Assembly (NCBI GenBank): GCA_012727965.1
Contig: JAAYFZ010000066.1
Coordinates: forward strand, 1 to 14,550
Source of the DNA: Clostridiaceae bacterium
GTDB taxonomy: Bacteria > Bacillota > Clostridia > Saccharofermentanales > UBA5734
DNA length: 14,550 bases
Direction: 5' to 3'
The notes beneath the pieces are model-generated. The model was not told where the DNA came from. It ran no database searches and was given only the letters and a program-made list of their open reading frames with translations. The first letter of the stretch is position 1, and every line of letters begins with the position of its first letter. Shown piece after piece: positions 1 through 7,043 of this stretch. Both the position numbers and the translations under genes were made by a program.

Positions 1-1
1 T

Positions 2-1615
2 ATCGAAAATTTGAAAACTAATCGCAAGGTTCTACTTCTGTTGTTGATTCCTTTTGTACTGATAATCTTCACAGGTTTTGACCTGAAAGTTATACTAATT
101 CTCAACAGTGTTGTTTTGATACATCAGGTAATCAGTGCTGTGCTTCTTAACAGAAGCAGGCAGGAAGCCATCAGACTGGCAGAAGATAAATACAGACGTA
201 AACTTGAACAATCTGTTGTTGAGAAAACAGCAGAGCTTATCAACAGCAATCAGGAGTTAACCAGGCTAGCTCGCGAAGATGATGTAACCAGTCTTGACAA
301 CAGACGGCACTTCATCAGCGAATTGGATCAGGCAATAGAAGAAATCAGATCTGGCCAAAAAAGGCATCAGATCATGCTTTTTTATATGGACATTGACAAT
401 TTCCGTTCTATCAATGATATATATGGTCATGAGGCGGGAGACTTGCTCTTGCAGGCTGTATCTTTGAGGCTCAAGCAGCACCTTCCGAATGAGGGACTTC
501 TGGCTAGACTTGGCGGAGATGAATTCGTCATGTCCTTTTGTACAGATGATAACTATTCAGGAATTGAACCACTGGCAAGACAGCTTACTGCCAGTTTCCA
601 CAAGCCTATTTACACGGGTGGATATGTATTTAATATAAGCCTAAGTATCGGTATCACTTTTTATCCACAAGATGGCAAGGATCGCTCAGAACTGCTAAAA
701 AACGCAGATTTGTCTATGTACTATGCAAAAGAACAGTCTCAAGGCAGTTATATTTTTTTCCACGACATACCAAAAGCTCTTATAAACAGAAAGAACGAAA
801 TCGCCCTCAAACTCCGCAGCGCCGATTATGACCAGGAATTCAAGCTTCATTATCAGCCTTACATAAGAGTAAGTGACGGTGCCCTGATAGGAGCTGAAGC
901 ATTACTGCGTTGGAATAATCCGGAACTGGGTAATATATCCCCGGCAGAATTCATACCGATTGCCGAGAGTATTGGTGAGATCGTCAAGATCGGCAATTGG
1001 GTCATGCTGCAAGCTATGAATCAGATTCACAACTGGCATGAGCGTTATGGCTCTGATATCACCGTCAGTATAAATATTTCACCTATTCAGCTTGATCAAG
1101 AAGGCTTCTTGAAAAATCTCAAAAAACTGCTTGAGAAAACTGGAGCGAACCCGCAGCAGATCGATCTGGAAATAACTGAAAACAGCGCAGTTAATCGCGA
1201 AGAGAGGCTAGTCGATGTCTTCGAACGCATCAATGAAACCGGTTGCTCAATTTCTATTGACGATTTCGGAACAGGCTATTCATCTCTTAGTTATTTGAAG
1301 CGATTTCGTATTCACAGACTTAAGATCGCCAAGCCTCTAATAGACAGTATTGCTATCGATGAGGACGACCATGAAATCGTATCTGCAATTATTGCTATGG
1401 CCAGGGCTCTGAAGCTTCGTACAATTGCCGAAGGCGTAGAAGAAGCAGCCCAGCTGCACAAACTGCGCGAGCTGGACTGCGATGAGATTCAGGGCTTCTA
1501 TTTCTCAAAACCTCTGCCAGTCAGAGATTTCGAAGAACGGTATCTTGAGTTGCTGACGGAGGATACAGTTCCTGCACCTCAGAGAATTACGGATGTTGCT
1601 GACACAAATTACTGA
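2..1615 (+). CDS. GGDEF-EAL cyclic-di-GMP signalling protein, N-terminal membrane segments (5' end probably outside window)
   Basis: Predicted to make and/or degrade the second messenger cyclic di-GMP at the membrane. Numbering from a TTG codon at 11, residues 7-46 are strongly hydrophobic (one or two membrane helices) and about 50-88 look like a helical, possibly coiled-coil linker. The GGDEF domain follows (about 89-250), with D127, N135, D136 and an intact GGDEF at 168-172. There is no RxxD inhibitory site upstream (PNEG at 159-162). The EAL domain (about 262-515) keeps E296-A-L, N355, E387/E390, D417-D418, K438, E474 and Q494. It is odd in one stretch: the usual PxDxLKID is replaced by RIHRLKIA (433-440). 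The reading frame is open to the window edge and only ten bases precede the TTG, so the true start is undecided. No extracellular sensor domain is visible. It converges on the next gene. Confidence 0.93.
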   Translation: MENLKTNRKVLLLLLIPFVLIIFTGFDLKVILILNSVVLIHQVISAVLLNRSRQEAIRLAEDKYRRKLEQSVVEKTAELINSNQELTRLAREDDVTSLDNRRHFISELDQAIEEIRSGQKRHQIMLFYMDIDNFRSINDIYGHEAGDLLLQAVSLRLKQHLPNEGLLARLGGDEFVMSFCTDDNYSGIEPLARQLTASFHKPIYTGGYVFNISLSIGITFYPQDGKDRSELLKNADLSMYYAKEQSQGSYIFFHDIPKALINRKNEIALKLRSADYDQEFKLHYQPYIRVSDGALIGAEALLRWNNPELGNISPAEFIPIAESIGEIVKIGNWVMLQAMNQIHNWHERYGSDITVSINISPIQLDQEGFLKNLKKLLEKTGANPQQIDLEITENSAVNREERLVDVFERINETGCSISIDDFGTGYSSLSYLKRFRIHRLKIAKPLIDSIAIDEDDHEIVSAIIAMARALKLRTIAEGVEEAAQLHKLRELDCDEIQGFYFSKPLPVRDFEERYLELLTEDTVPAPQRITDVADTNY

Positions 1616-1617
1616 TA

Positions 1618-4107
1618 TCAAATAAACAGATTAGTATCAGAATCCTCAGCAGAGCCCAGGAAAGTTGCTACACCGCCGATCTCAACGCCTTCAATCAGCT
1701 CTTCAGCATGTATACCCATCAGATCCATTGACATCTGACATGCGACCATTCTAATCCCCTGCTCCATACCTGATTTAATCAGTTCTTCTAGCGAAGAAAC
1801 ATTTTTCTTGTTCATAATATCTTTGATCATTTTCGCGCCCATACCAGCCATATTCATTCTGGATAGACCTAAGCGTTTAGAACCCCTGGGCATCATCGAG
1901 CCAAACATTTTTTCGATGAAACTCTTGCGAACATTGACCTTATCGTCTTTTCGCAGGATATTAAGTCCCCAAAAAGTGAAGAACAGTGTAACCTTACGTC
2001 CCATGGAAGCTGCACCGTTGGCAATGATCATAGCTGCGATTGCTTTGTCCAGATCGCCGCTGAATACTACGATTGACTTATCATTGCCTGATGAACCTTT
2101 GCTAGTAGCAGCAATATCTTTGCTGCCTGCTTTTCGAATTGATACTTTTATAACTCCGGCTGATTGCTCCATACTCTCAAGCTTATGGCCGGTTCTTTCA
2201 CACCAGACACCCACATCAGAAGCAAATCCGGGATCAGTAGCGTTAAGAAGCAGTCTGTCACCTGCTGATATCGTCTTGATTCCTTCTGCCAGCTTCATGA
2301 TCGGACCTGGGCATTGCAGGCCTGTAGCATCGACAGTAACAGTATTGGCTGGTTCCTGATCGTCATCTTCTGCGATTGGACAAATCGCCAGCTTCTCTCC
2401 CTCTCCATCATCTGCTACTGCTTCACCGAAGCAATCGAAAGGAATTTCAGCATTTTCGTCCAGAACGATCGTATGATAGAGCTTGTAACCGCCACTGAGA
2501 TTGAAAACTCTTTCAAAATCATTCAGCTTAAGGATCCTGGCAGCAAGGTATCCTCGTAGACCAACCTGGCAGAACAGATATATTTTCTTGTTGCGGTCAA
2601 ATTCTGACAGTCTGTTTCTAATTTCATCCAGCGGAATATTGACAGCTCCCTGTATGCTTCCTAGAGCATACTCCTCTGCAGTTCTAACATCAACGAGCAT
2701 AATTCTATCAAGATCAAGTGCGTTGATATCGTGATAGTGGAAGACACCAACATCACCTTTTATCGTGTTAGCAGCAGTAAATCCAAGCATGTTGACAGGG
2801 TCTTTTGCCGAAGAATACGGCGGAGCATATGTCAGTTCGAGCTTCTCCAGGTCATACACAGTCGCACCCAGGCGTTGAGCAGTCGCAAGAACATCAATAC
2901 GCTTCTCAACTCCTTCGACACCTACTGCCTGAGCACCGAGAATTTTGGCTGTATTCGGGTCATACAGCATTTTTAACGACATTTGTGTGGCGCCAGGGTA
3001 GTAGCCGGCATGATTTAGTGGATGGATATATGTTTTCTCATAACTGATGTTTTCACGCTTCAGTTGTTTCTCATTTAGACCGGTAGAAGCTGCTGTCATG
3101 TCAAAAACCTTCAGAACAGCACTTCCCTGAACTCCTTCGAAAACTACATTACGCCCATAAACATTTTCCGCGGCTATCCTGCCCTGCTTATTGGCTGGTC
3201 CGGCAAGAGGTATCAGGCCAGGATCTCCTGTAACGAAATTTCTGATTTCAATCGCGTCGCCAACTGCCAGGATATCAGGATCTGAGGTATAAAGGTATTC
3301 ATCTACCTTAATGCTGTTGTTTATACCAAGCTCAAGTCCGGCGGCTTTTGCCAGTCTGCTGTCAGGAGCAACACCAATCGAGAATATAACCATATCGGTA
3401 TCGATATCCTGTCCATTATTAAGACGAACTCTAACGCTTTTTTCACCACGGCGACTGAAACCGGCTGCACCAGTTCTGAACAGAAGATTCAAACCCTTAA
3501 TTCTCATATGCTGATGCAAAAATGCCGCCATGTCAGGATCCATAGAGGCCACGACCTGATCTGTAAATTCTACAAGAGTAACATCAATCCCTCGGTCCAT
3601 CAGGTTTTCGGCCATCTCAACACCGATGAAGCCACCACCCATAACAACTGCTGACCGAGGCGAATTCTGGTCAACATAGTCTCTAATCTTATAAGTATCT
3701 GGTATATTTCTCAGAGTAAAAATCTCGGGAAGATCTAGCCCCTCAAGTGGTGGCCTTTTTGGTTCAGCACCCGGTGAGAGTATTAATTTGTCATAGCCTT
3801 CAGTGTATTCTCTGCCGGTTTTATGGTCTAGGACTATGACTTCATGTTTTTCACGATCGATCGACATGACTTCGCTGTTGATCCGAACATCAAGGTTGAA
3901 TCTAGCACTCATTGCTTCAGGTGTTTGAACCAGCAGCTTATCCTTGTCCTGAATCACATCACCAACATAGTATGGCAAACCGCAATTTGCATAGGATATG
4001 TATTCACCCTTTTCAAAGAGAATGATCTCAGATTTTTCATCTAACCTGCGCAGTCTGGCAGCGGCTGATGCTCCACCTGCTACTCCACCAACAATTAATA
4101 CTTTCAT
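1618..4107 (-). CDS. Four-domain FAD-dependent CoA-disulfide reductase / rhodanese / TusA-like / DsrE-like fusion protein
   Basis: Likely cytoplasmic flavoenzyme that reduces CoA-disulfides, persulfides or polysulfides and passes sulfane sulfur between domains. Residues 1-445 are a pyridine-nucleotide disulfide oxidoreductase of the CoA-disulfide reductase type. It has an FAD-binding VGGVAGG (6-12), the redox cysteine in NCGLPYY (C42), an NAD(P)H-binding GGGFIG (157-162), AVGDA (281-285) and the YAPPYSSAKDPVN segment (427-439). Residues about 455-550 are rhodanese with catalytic C513 in CQVGLRG. After an acidic linker (about 560-588) comes a TusA/SirA-like domain with CPGP (599-602). Last is a DsrE/DsrF-like domain (about 677-829) with C790 in ACQMSMDLMG. 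All four expected cysteines are present. The 829-residue length fits similar four-domain fusions known in Bacillota. AAGGAG lies just before the ATG. It appears to be transcribed alone, from a promoter in the gap up to 4298. The physiological substrate is inferred, not shown. Confidence 0.95.
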   Translation of the reverse strand: MKVLIVGGVAGGASAAARLRRLDEKSEIILFEKGEYISYANCGLPYYVGDVIQDKDKLLVQTPEAMSARFNLDVRINSEVMSIDREKHEVIVLDHKTGREYTEGYDKLILSPGAEPKRPPLEGLDLPEIFTLRNIPDTYKIRDYVDQNSPRSAVVMGGGFIGVEMAENLMDRGIDVTLVEFTDQVVASMDPDMAAFLHQHMRIKGLNLLFRTGAAGFSRRGEKSVRVRLNNGQDIDTDMVIFSIGVAPDSRLAKAAGLELGINNSIKVDEYLYTSDPDILAVGDAIEIRNFVTGDPGLIPLAGPANKQGRIAAENVYGRNVVFEGVQGSAVLKVFDMTAASTGLNEKQLKRENISYEKTYIHPLNHAGYYPGATQMSLKMLYDPNTAKILGAQAVGVEGVEKRIDVLATAQRLGATVYDLEKLELTYAPPYSSAKDPVNMLGFTAANTIKGDVGVFHYHDINALDLDRIMLVDVRTAEEYALGSIQGAVNIPLDEIRNRLSEFDRNKKIYLFCQVGLRGYLAARILKLNDFERVFNLSGGYKLYHTIVLDENAEIPFDCFGEAVADDGEGEKLAICPIAEDDDQEPANTVTVDATGLQCPGPIMKLAEGIKTISAGDRLLLNATDPGFASDVGVWCERTGHKLESMEQSAGVIKVSIRKAGSKDIAATSKGSSGNDKSIVVFSGDLDKAIAAMIIANGAASMGRKVTLFFTFWGLNILRKDDKVNVRKSFIEKMFGSMMPRGSKRLGLSRMNMAGMGAKMIKDIMNKKNVSSLEELIKSGMEQGIRMVACQMSMDLMGIHAEELIEGVEIGGVATFLGSAEDSDTNLFI

Positions 4108-4133
4108 AGAAATACTCCTTAGTTTTAACGTTT

Positions 4134-4154
4134 GCAGTCACTATTTCTGACTGC
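4134..4154. promoter_or_regulatory. Perfect 7-bp inverted repeat, possible operator
   Basis: GCAGTCA (4134-4140) and TGACTGC (4148-4154) are exact reverse complements around a 7-base spacer. The repeat sits between the candidate -10 box, which it touches by two bases, and the ribosome binding site of the fusion gene. That is where a repressor would block transcription. It could instead form a short hairpin in the leader RNA. No U-run follows on either strand, so it is not a terminator. The binding protein is unknown. Confidence 0.45.
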
Positions 4155-4181
4155 TATATGTTAATTATTATTGCATTACAA
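4153..4181 (-). promoter_or_regulatory. Candidate sigma-A-type promoter for the sulfur-relay fusion gene
   Basis: Read on the - strand, TTGTAA (4176-4181) and TATAGC (4153-4158) are separated by 17 bases, each matching four of six consensus positions. The -10 lies about 45 bases before the ATG at 4107. The match is moderate and the region is A+T-rich, so chance similarity is possible. A perfect inverted repeat overlaps its downstream edge. Confidence 0.35.
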
Positions 4182-4254
4182 CAATAGGATTCTATCACCG
4201 ATAATAGTGCTTGTTCTGTGACGAAGTAACACAAAACAAATTTTCTCGCTAAAA

Positions 4255-4270
4255 ATGCAAACGTTTTCAA
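4255..4270. promoter_or_regulatory. Candidate catabolite responsive element (cre) for CcpA
   Basis: The 16 bases ATGCAAACGTTTTCAA match the relaxed cre consensus WTGNNARCGNWWWCAW at every position, and the stricter TGWAANCGNTNWCA with one mismatch. The site is about 150 bases upstream of the fusion-gene start and about 30 bases past the stop of the neighbouring gene. Its position well upstream of the candidate promoter would suit CcpA activation better than a roadblock. Whether the organism has CcpA cannot be seen here. Confidence 0.35.
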
Positions 4271-4298
4271 AACATAATTGGAGTATTCTGTTTCCTAT

Positions 4299-5198
4299 TT
4301 AATCGCGGTCGTTTTCTTCAGTATGATCGGATTGTCTGGTCATAGGTTTGAAGCTTCTGATCAAAGCCTGATTAACTGGCGTTGGTTGAACTGGTTTCCT
4401 AACCTGTTGTGGACTCTTACTAAGATAATGCAGAAGCCGCAAACGCATCAAATCCTGAAATCTTCTATGACTTCTAGGTTGAAGTGATCTGTCGATAGGG
4501 TAATAAAGACGGCCATGCCTTATATCAAGCAGCATTGCGCCCAAGGTTCCACCGTCAAACTTGCCGAGGAAATTGACTACACCTGCCGCCGCAGACGCAG
4601 CTTCAACCTTATCATCCCGATCCATTACGAGTATGAGCAGGTTGCGTGGTGAAGGAGCATCTGTCCGCTGACGAATATACTTAATGCTATCGCGAAGAAG
4701 CTGATCTACAACAAGAACATTTAGAAGATCATGCTCAAGCAGAAATATCCTATCACAATGCCTGGGCTGACCGGGCAATCTGAACAGACGGGTTTTCTCA
4801 AAAACTCTGCCATGCGGCGTTCTGGCAGCCGGTTTGTAATTATTAGCGCTTAGCCATTGGCTAATCTCTTCAGCCGGAGCAGCCCAATTTCGCATACGAG
4901 CTGCGATTTGGCGACTCAATCCGAAACGTCTCATCCTCATGAGTCTGTTGATGCTTTGGGGATTACCTGGATTGAATCTCTCTAGTGAATACGAAGCCGC
5001 AGCATGCCGCAGCGTTACAAACGCCAGTAATATGTATACTGCTAAACAGGCTATCAATAGATAAGACAGAAAACGATTGTCGCTGAGATCAGGCTGTTCT
5101 AGTATTTTCTGCCAGACAAAATAGAGACCATAGCCAAATCCGCCAAGAAACAAAAGTGGAATAATCACATCTCGTCTGAACCAGTTTCGTCCAGTCAT
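4299..5198 (-). CDS. Unrecognised membrane-anchored protein (two N-terminal helices, basic cytoplasmic domain)
   Basis: I do not recognise the family. Residues about 11-29 and 44-63 form two hydrophobic helices. Positive residues (R5, R8, R9) precede the first, suggesting a cytoplasmic N-terminus and a mostly cytoplasmic remainder. Residues 70-130 are rich in Arg and Met and may include helices. Residues 147-235 look like a mixed alpha/beta domain, with strands such as RIFLLEHDLLNVLVV (150-164) and NLLILVMDRDD (186-196), then LGAMLLDIRHGRLYYPID (219-236). The last 40 residues are polar and probably disordered. No catalytic motif can be assigned. The start is supported by AGGGGG about seven bases before the ATG. 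It is likely a single-gene unit between the htrA terminator and the promoter region of the sulfur-relay gene. Coding quality looks sound, so this is probably a real but uncharacterised gene. Confidence 0.8.
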   Translation of the reverse strand: MTGRNWFRRDVIIPLLFLGGFGYGLYFVWQKILEQPDLSDNRFLSYLLIACLAVYILLAFVTLRHAAASYSLERFNPGNPQSINRLMRMRRFGLSRQIAARMRNWAAPAEEISQWLSANNYKPAARTPHGRVFEKTRLFRLPGQPRHCDRIFLLEHDLLNVLVVDQLLRDSIKYIRQRTDAPSPRNLLILVMDRDDKVEAASAAAGVVNFLGKFDGGTLGAMLLDIRHGRLYYPIDRSLQPRSHRRFQDLMRLRLLHYLSKSPQQVRKPVQPTPVNQALIRSFKPMTRQSDHTEENDRD

Positions 5199-5236
5199 TT
5201 GCTGTCCCCCTGATAATCTAACCGTAATATGATAAG

Positions 5237-5265
5237 TTTATAAGCCATGATACCATACAAAACAA
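5237..5265 (-). promoter_or_regulatory. Weak candidate promoter for the 4299-5198 gene
   Basis: On the - strand TTGTTT (5260-5265) and TATAAA (5237-5242) are 17 bases apart. The -10 has five of six consensus bases and the -35 only three. The -35 lies in the U-tract of the preceding terminator. An own promoter is expected because that terminator separates the gene from htrA. Confidence 0.3.
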
Positions 5266-5297
5266 AACAGCCACAACAATAGAACTGTTGCGGCTGT
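5257..5297 (-). terminator. Rho-independent terminator of the htrA unit
   Basis: Arms at 5286-5297 and 5267-5278 pair over 12 positions (ACAGCCGCAACA with TGTTGTGGCTGT, one G-U pair) around a 7-base loop. In the - strand transcript they are followed by TTTTGTTTTGT. It lies about 80 bases past the htrA stop. On the + strand the stem is not followed by a U-run, so it acts in one direction only. Confidence 0.85.
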
Positions 5298-5374
5298 GTG
5301 TATATATTATTCTGCTAATTAATCATTTTTACTTGATGTCGTTATTTTATCTTGAAAATGTCAGTCAGGCCAAT

Positions 5375-6895
5375 CTATTCAGCTTCAATATTGGCGTCAG
5401 CAGGTATATCCTCAATCAGTATGATACTGAAAGTTTTTTCAACATTGTTTCTAACAACCTTCACTTCAAGCTCATCACCTGGTTCTTTTGCATTTCTCTT
5501 CTTCAACAACTCAGCAGCGGTTTTGATTTCTTCTCCGTCAACAGCAACAATTATGTCGCCTTGTCTGACGCCTGCTTCATAGGCAGGACCTGTGCTGTCA
5601 ATCTCAACAACATAAACACCCTCAGGAAGCTGATAGTAAAGAGCCATCTGTGCAGTTACATCTCTGGTATTAATGCCGATTTTTGTTCTGCCTCTGACAT
5701 AGCCATAACGAATCAAACTCTCAACAACTGGTTTAGCATTATCGATCGGGATGGCAAATCCAAGTCCTTCAACTCCAGAACCGGCATTCTTGGCAGTGTT
5801 TATGCCAATAACTTCACCATAAGAATTAAATAGTGCACCACCAGAATTGCCGCTGTTTATAGCAGCATCCGTCTGCAGCAGGCTAAGGGTCTGTCCATCA
5901 ATAGTGATAGATCTGTCGAGCGCACTTATAATGCCTGCTGTTACTGTCCCGCTCAGGCGGCCCAATGGATTGCCGATAGCAACTGCCAGCTCGCCAATTT
6001 GCAGGTCGGACGATTCGCCGAAAATGACCGTCGGTAGATTTTCACCGTCGACCTTCAGCACTGCAATATCGTTAGATTCATCAGAACCTACGAGAACCGC
6101 CTCAGAAACCTCGCCGCTCTCCATAGTTACAGTTATTGTTTCGGCACCCTTAACCACATGGAAATTAGTCACAATATAGCCATCCTCTGTGATAATGAAG
6201 CCAGAGCCGGCCGCTTCGACAGGACCAGTCCTGCCGAACATATCTGTCATTGTGGTCTCTGTAGAAATCGCTACAACAGCAGGACGTCCTATCGCCGCAA
6301 TTTCCATCGTTGAAAGCGATTTACGATCGTCATCCTGTCTCTTGGCAGCATCTTCAATACTGAAATGTCTATCAGTTCCTTCTATTGGATTCTCAGTGGC
6401 ACCTGGCTCATTTGCCTGCTCTGCAGTTGTTTCAATCGGTTGTGTCGTCGAAACAGCAGTTGGGCTTGCGATGCGATCACTCATAACCTTGTAAACAGTT
6501 ATACCGGTCAAAGACGACATAAGCACAGTGATCGCAAGACCAAGTGCTATAAACCCGGCAATTTTGGCGCCTCTGCTGCCATTATCCTGATTTCTTTGCG
6601 GGCCAGCTGATTGATAAGGCTGGTTGTTTTGTTGAACAGGTGGCTGCTCTCTCGTATACTGTGTAGCAGATTGCTGCGCTTGATAATTTGGTCTTTGATA
6701 CCTTCCCTGTGGATAAACAGCGGAATCATAGCCACGGTTTGCAGCAGTATAACGATCATCACTTCTGCTCCAACCTGCACTATTTGCTTCATTTGAATTG
6801 CTCTGATTCGGTCTTGGTTCGCTATTATTTCTATCTGGGGCTTCATTTTCTCTGCCCGTATTGTTTTGTTCTGGCAAATTCATATTCTCATCCAT
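5375..6895 (-). CDS. htrA: HtrA/DegP-family membrane-anchored serine protease with one PDZ domain
   Basis: ATP-independent quality-control protease of the cell surface. Residues 1-108 are a long cytoplasmic tail rich in Asn, Gln, Pro, Tyr and Arg and probably disordered. One membrane helix follows (about 111-135), so the rest faces outward. After a Thr/Glu-rich linker comes the trypsin-like domain (about 195-395) with the full triad: H246 in TNFHVV, D276 in SNDIAVLKV and S351 in GNSGGAL. A single PDZ domain (about 400-495) has its carboxylate-binding region near GINTRD and a clear AGVRQGDIIVAVDG. The 506-residue length and single PDZ fit the Bacillota HtrA/HtrB/YyxA type rather than two-PDZ DegP. 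The start is supported by AGGAGG eight bases before the ATG. It stands as a single-gene unit with its own candidate promoter and terminator. Which Bacillus paralogue it matches cannot be told. Confidence 0.95.
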   Translation of the reverse strand: MDENMNLPEQNNTGRENEAPDRNNSEPRPNQSNSNEANSAGWSRSDDRYTAANRGYDSAVYPQGRYQRPNYQAQQSATQYTREQPPVQQNNQPYQSAGPQRNQDNGSRGAKIAGFIALGLAITVLMSSLTGITVYKVMSDRIASPTAVSTTQPIETTAEQANEPGATENPIEGTDRHFSIEDAAKRQDDDRKSLSTMEIAAIGRPAVVAISTETTMTDMFGRTGPVEAAGSGFIITEDGYIVTNFHVVKGAETITVTMESGEVSEAVLVGSDESNDIAVLKVDGENLPTVIFGESSDLQIGELAVAIGNPLGRLSGTVTAGIISALDRSITIDGQTLSLLQTDAAINSGNSGGALFNSYGEVIGINTAKNAGSGVEGLGFAIPIDNAKPVVESLIRYGYVRGRTKIGINTRDVTAQMALYYQLPEGVYVVEIDSTGPAYEAGVRQGDIIVAVDGEEIKTAAELLKKRNAKEPGDELEVKVVRNNVEKTFSIILIEDIPADANIEAE

Positions 6896-6956
6896 TTGAA
6901 ACGCCTCCTATATATTCTCTCTGACAGTAATTTTTCCTCTACTACATTTATATACC

Positions 6957-7043
6957 TGTCATTTGATCACAGCTTGGAGAAATTGGAAAAAAATATGATA
7001 CAAATGTGTACAAACTGTCAACTGATGTCAGATTTGATCAGCT
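6957..7043. repeat. Pair of imperfect 18-bp direct repeats flanking the htrA promoter
   Basis: The + strand segments at 6957-6974 (TGTCATTTGATCACAGCT) and 7026-7043 (TGTCAGATTTGATCAGCT) share TGTC, an exact 9-base ATTTGATCA core and AGCT, with two small indels between them. They lie about 70 bases apart on either side of the candidate promoter. The second copy runs into the pyruvate kinase stop codon. They could bind a stress regulator or be chance. Confidence 0.4.
6993..7021 (-). promoter_or_regulatory. htrA: Candidate htrA promoter
   Basis: On the - strand a perfect TTGACA (7016-7021) is followed by TATCATAT at 6993-7000. Taking TATCAT gives five of six -10 bases but a 15-base spacer. Taking TCATAT gives a 17-base spacer but a poorer -10. 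The spacer holds a 6-bp direct repeat, TTTGTA (6999-7004 and 7009-7014), with a 10-bp period. The leader would be about 90 bases. Confidence 0.45.

Noticed and set aside
1808..2359. 183-codon + strand frame inside the sulfur-relay gene
   Set aside because: It is antisense to conserved TusA and DsrE domains, has no ribosome binding site, and its composition is that of a mirrored coding strand.
4216..4234. Rex-like or CRP-like site: CTGTG ... CACAA before the sulfur-relay gene
   Set aside because: The half sites are nine bases apart instead of the eight that Rex requires, and neither half extends to TTGTGAA/TTCACAA. The CRP spacing is also off.
5288..5833. 181-codon + strand frame over the htrA 3' end
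   Set aside because: It begins inside the htrA terminator stem, runs antisense to the conserved PDZ domain and resembles no protein.
6987..7020. Possible terminator of pyk before the T-run on the - strand
   Set aside because: The only stem next to the run of seven T is TACA/TGTA (4 bp, A+T-rich). That is too weak, and it overlaps the htrA promoter.
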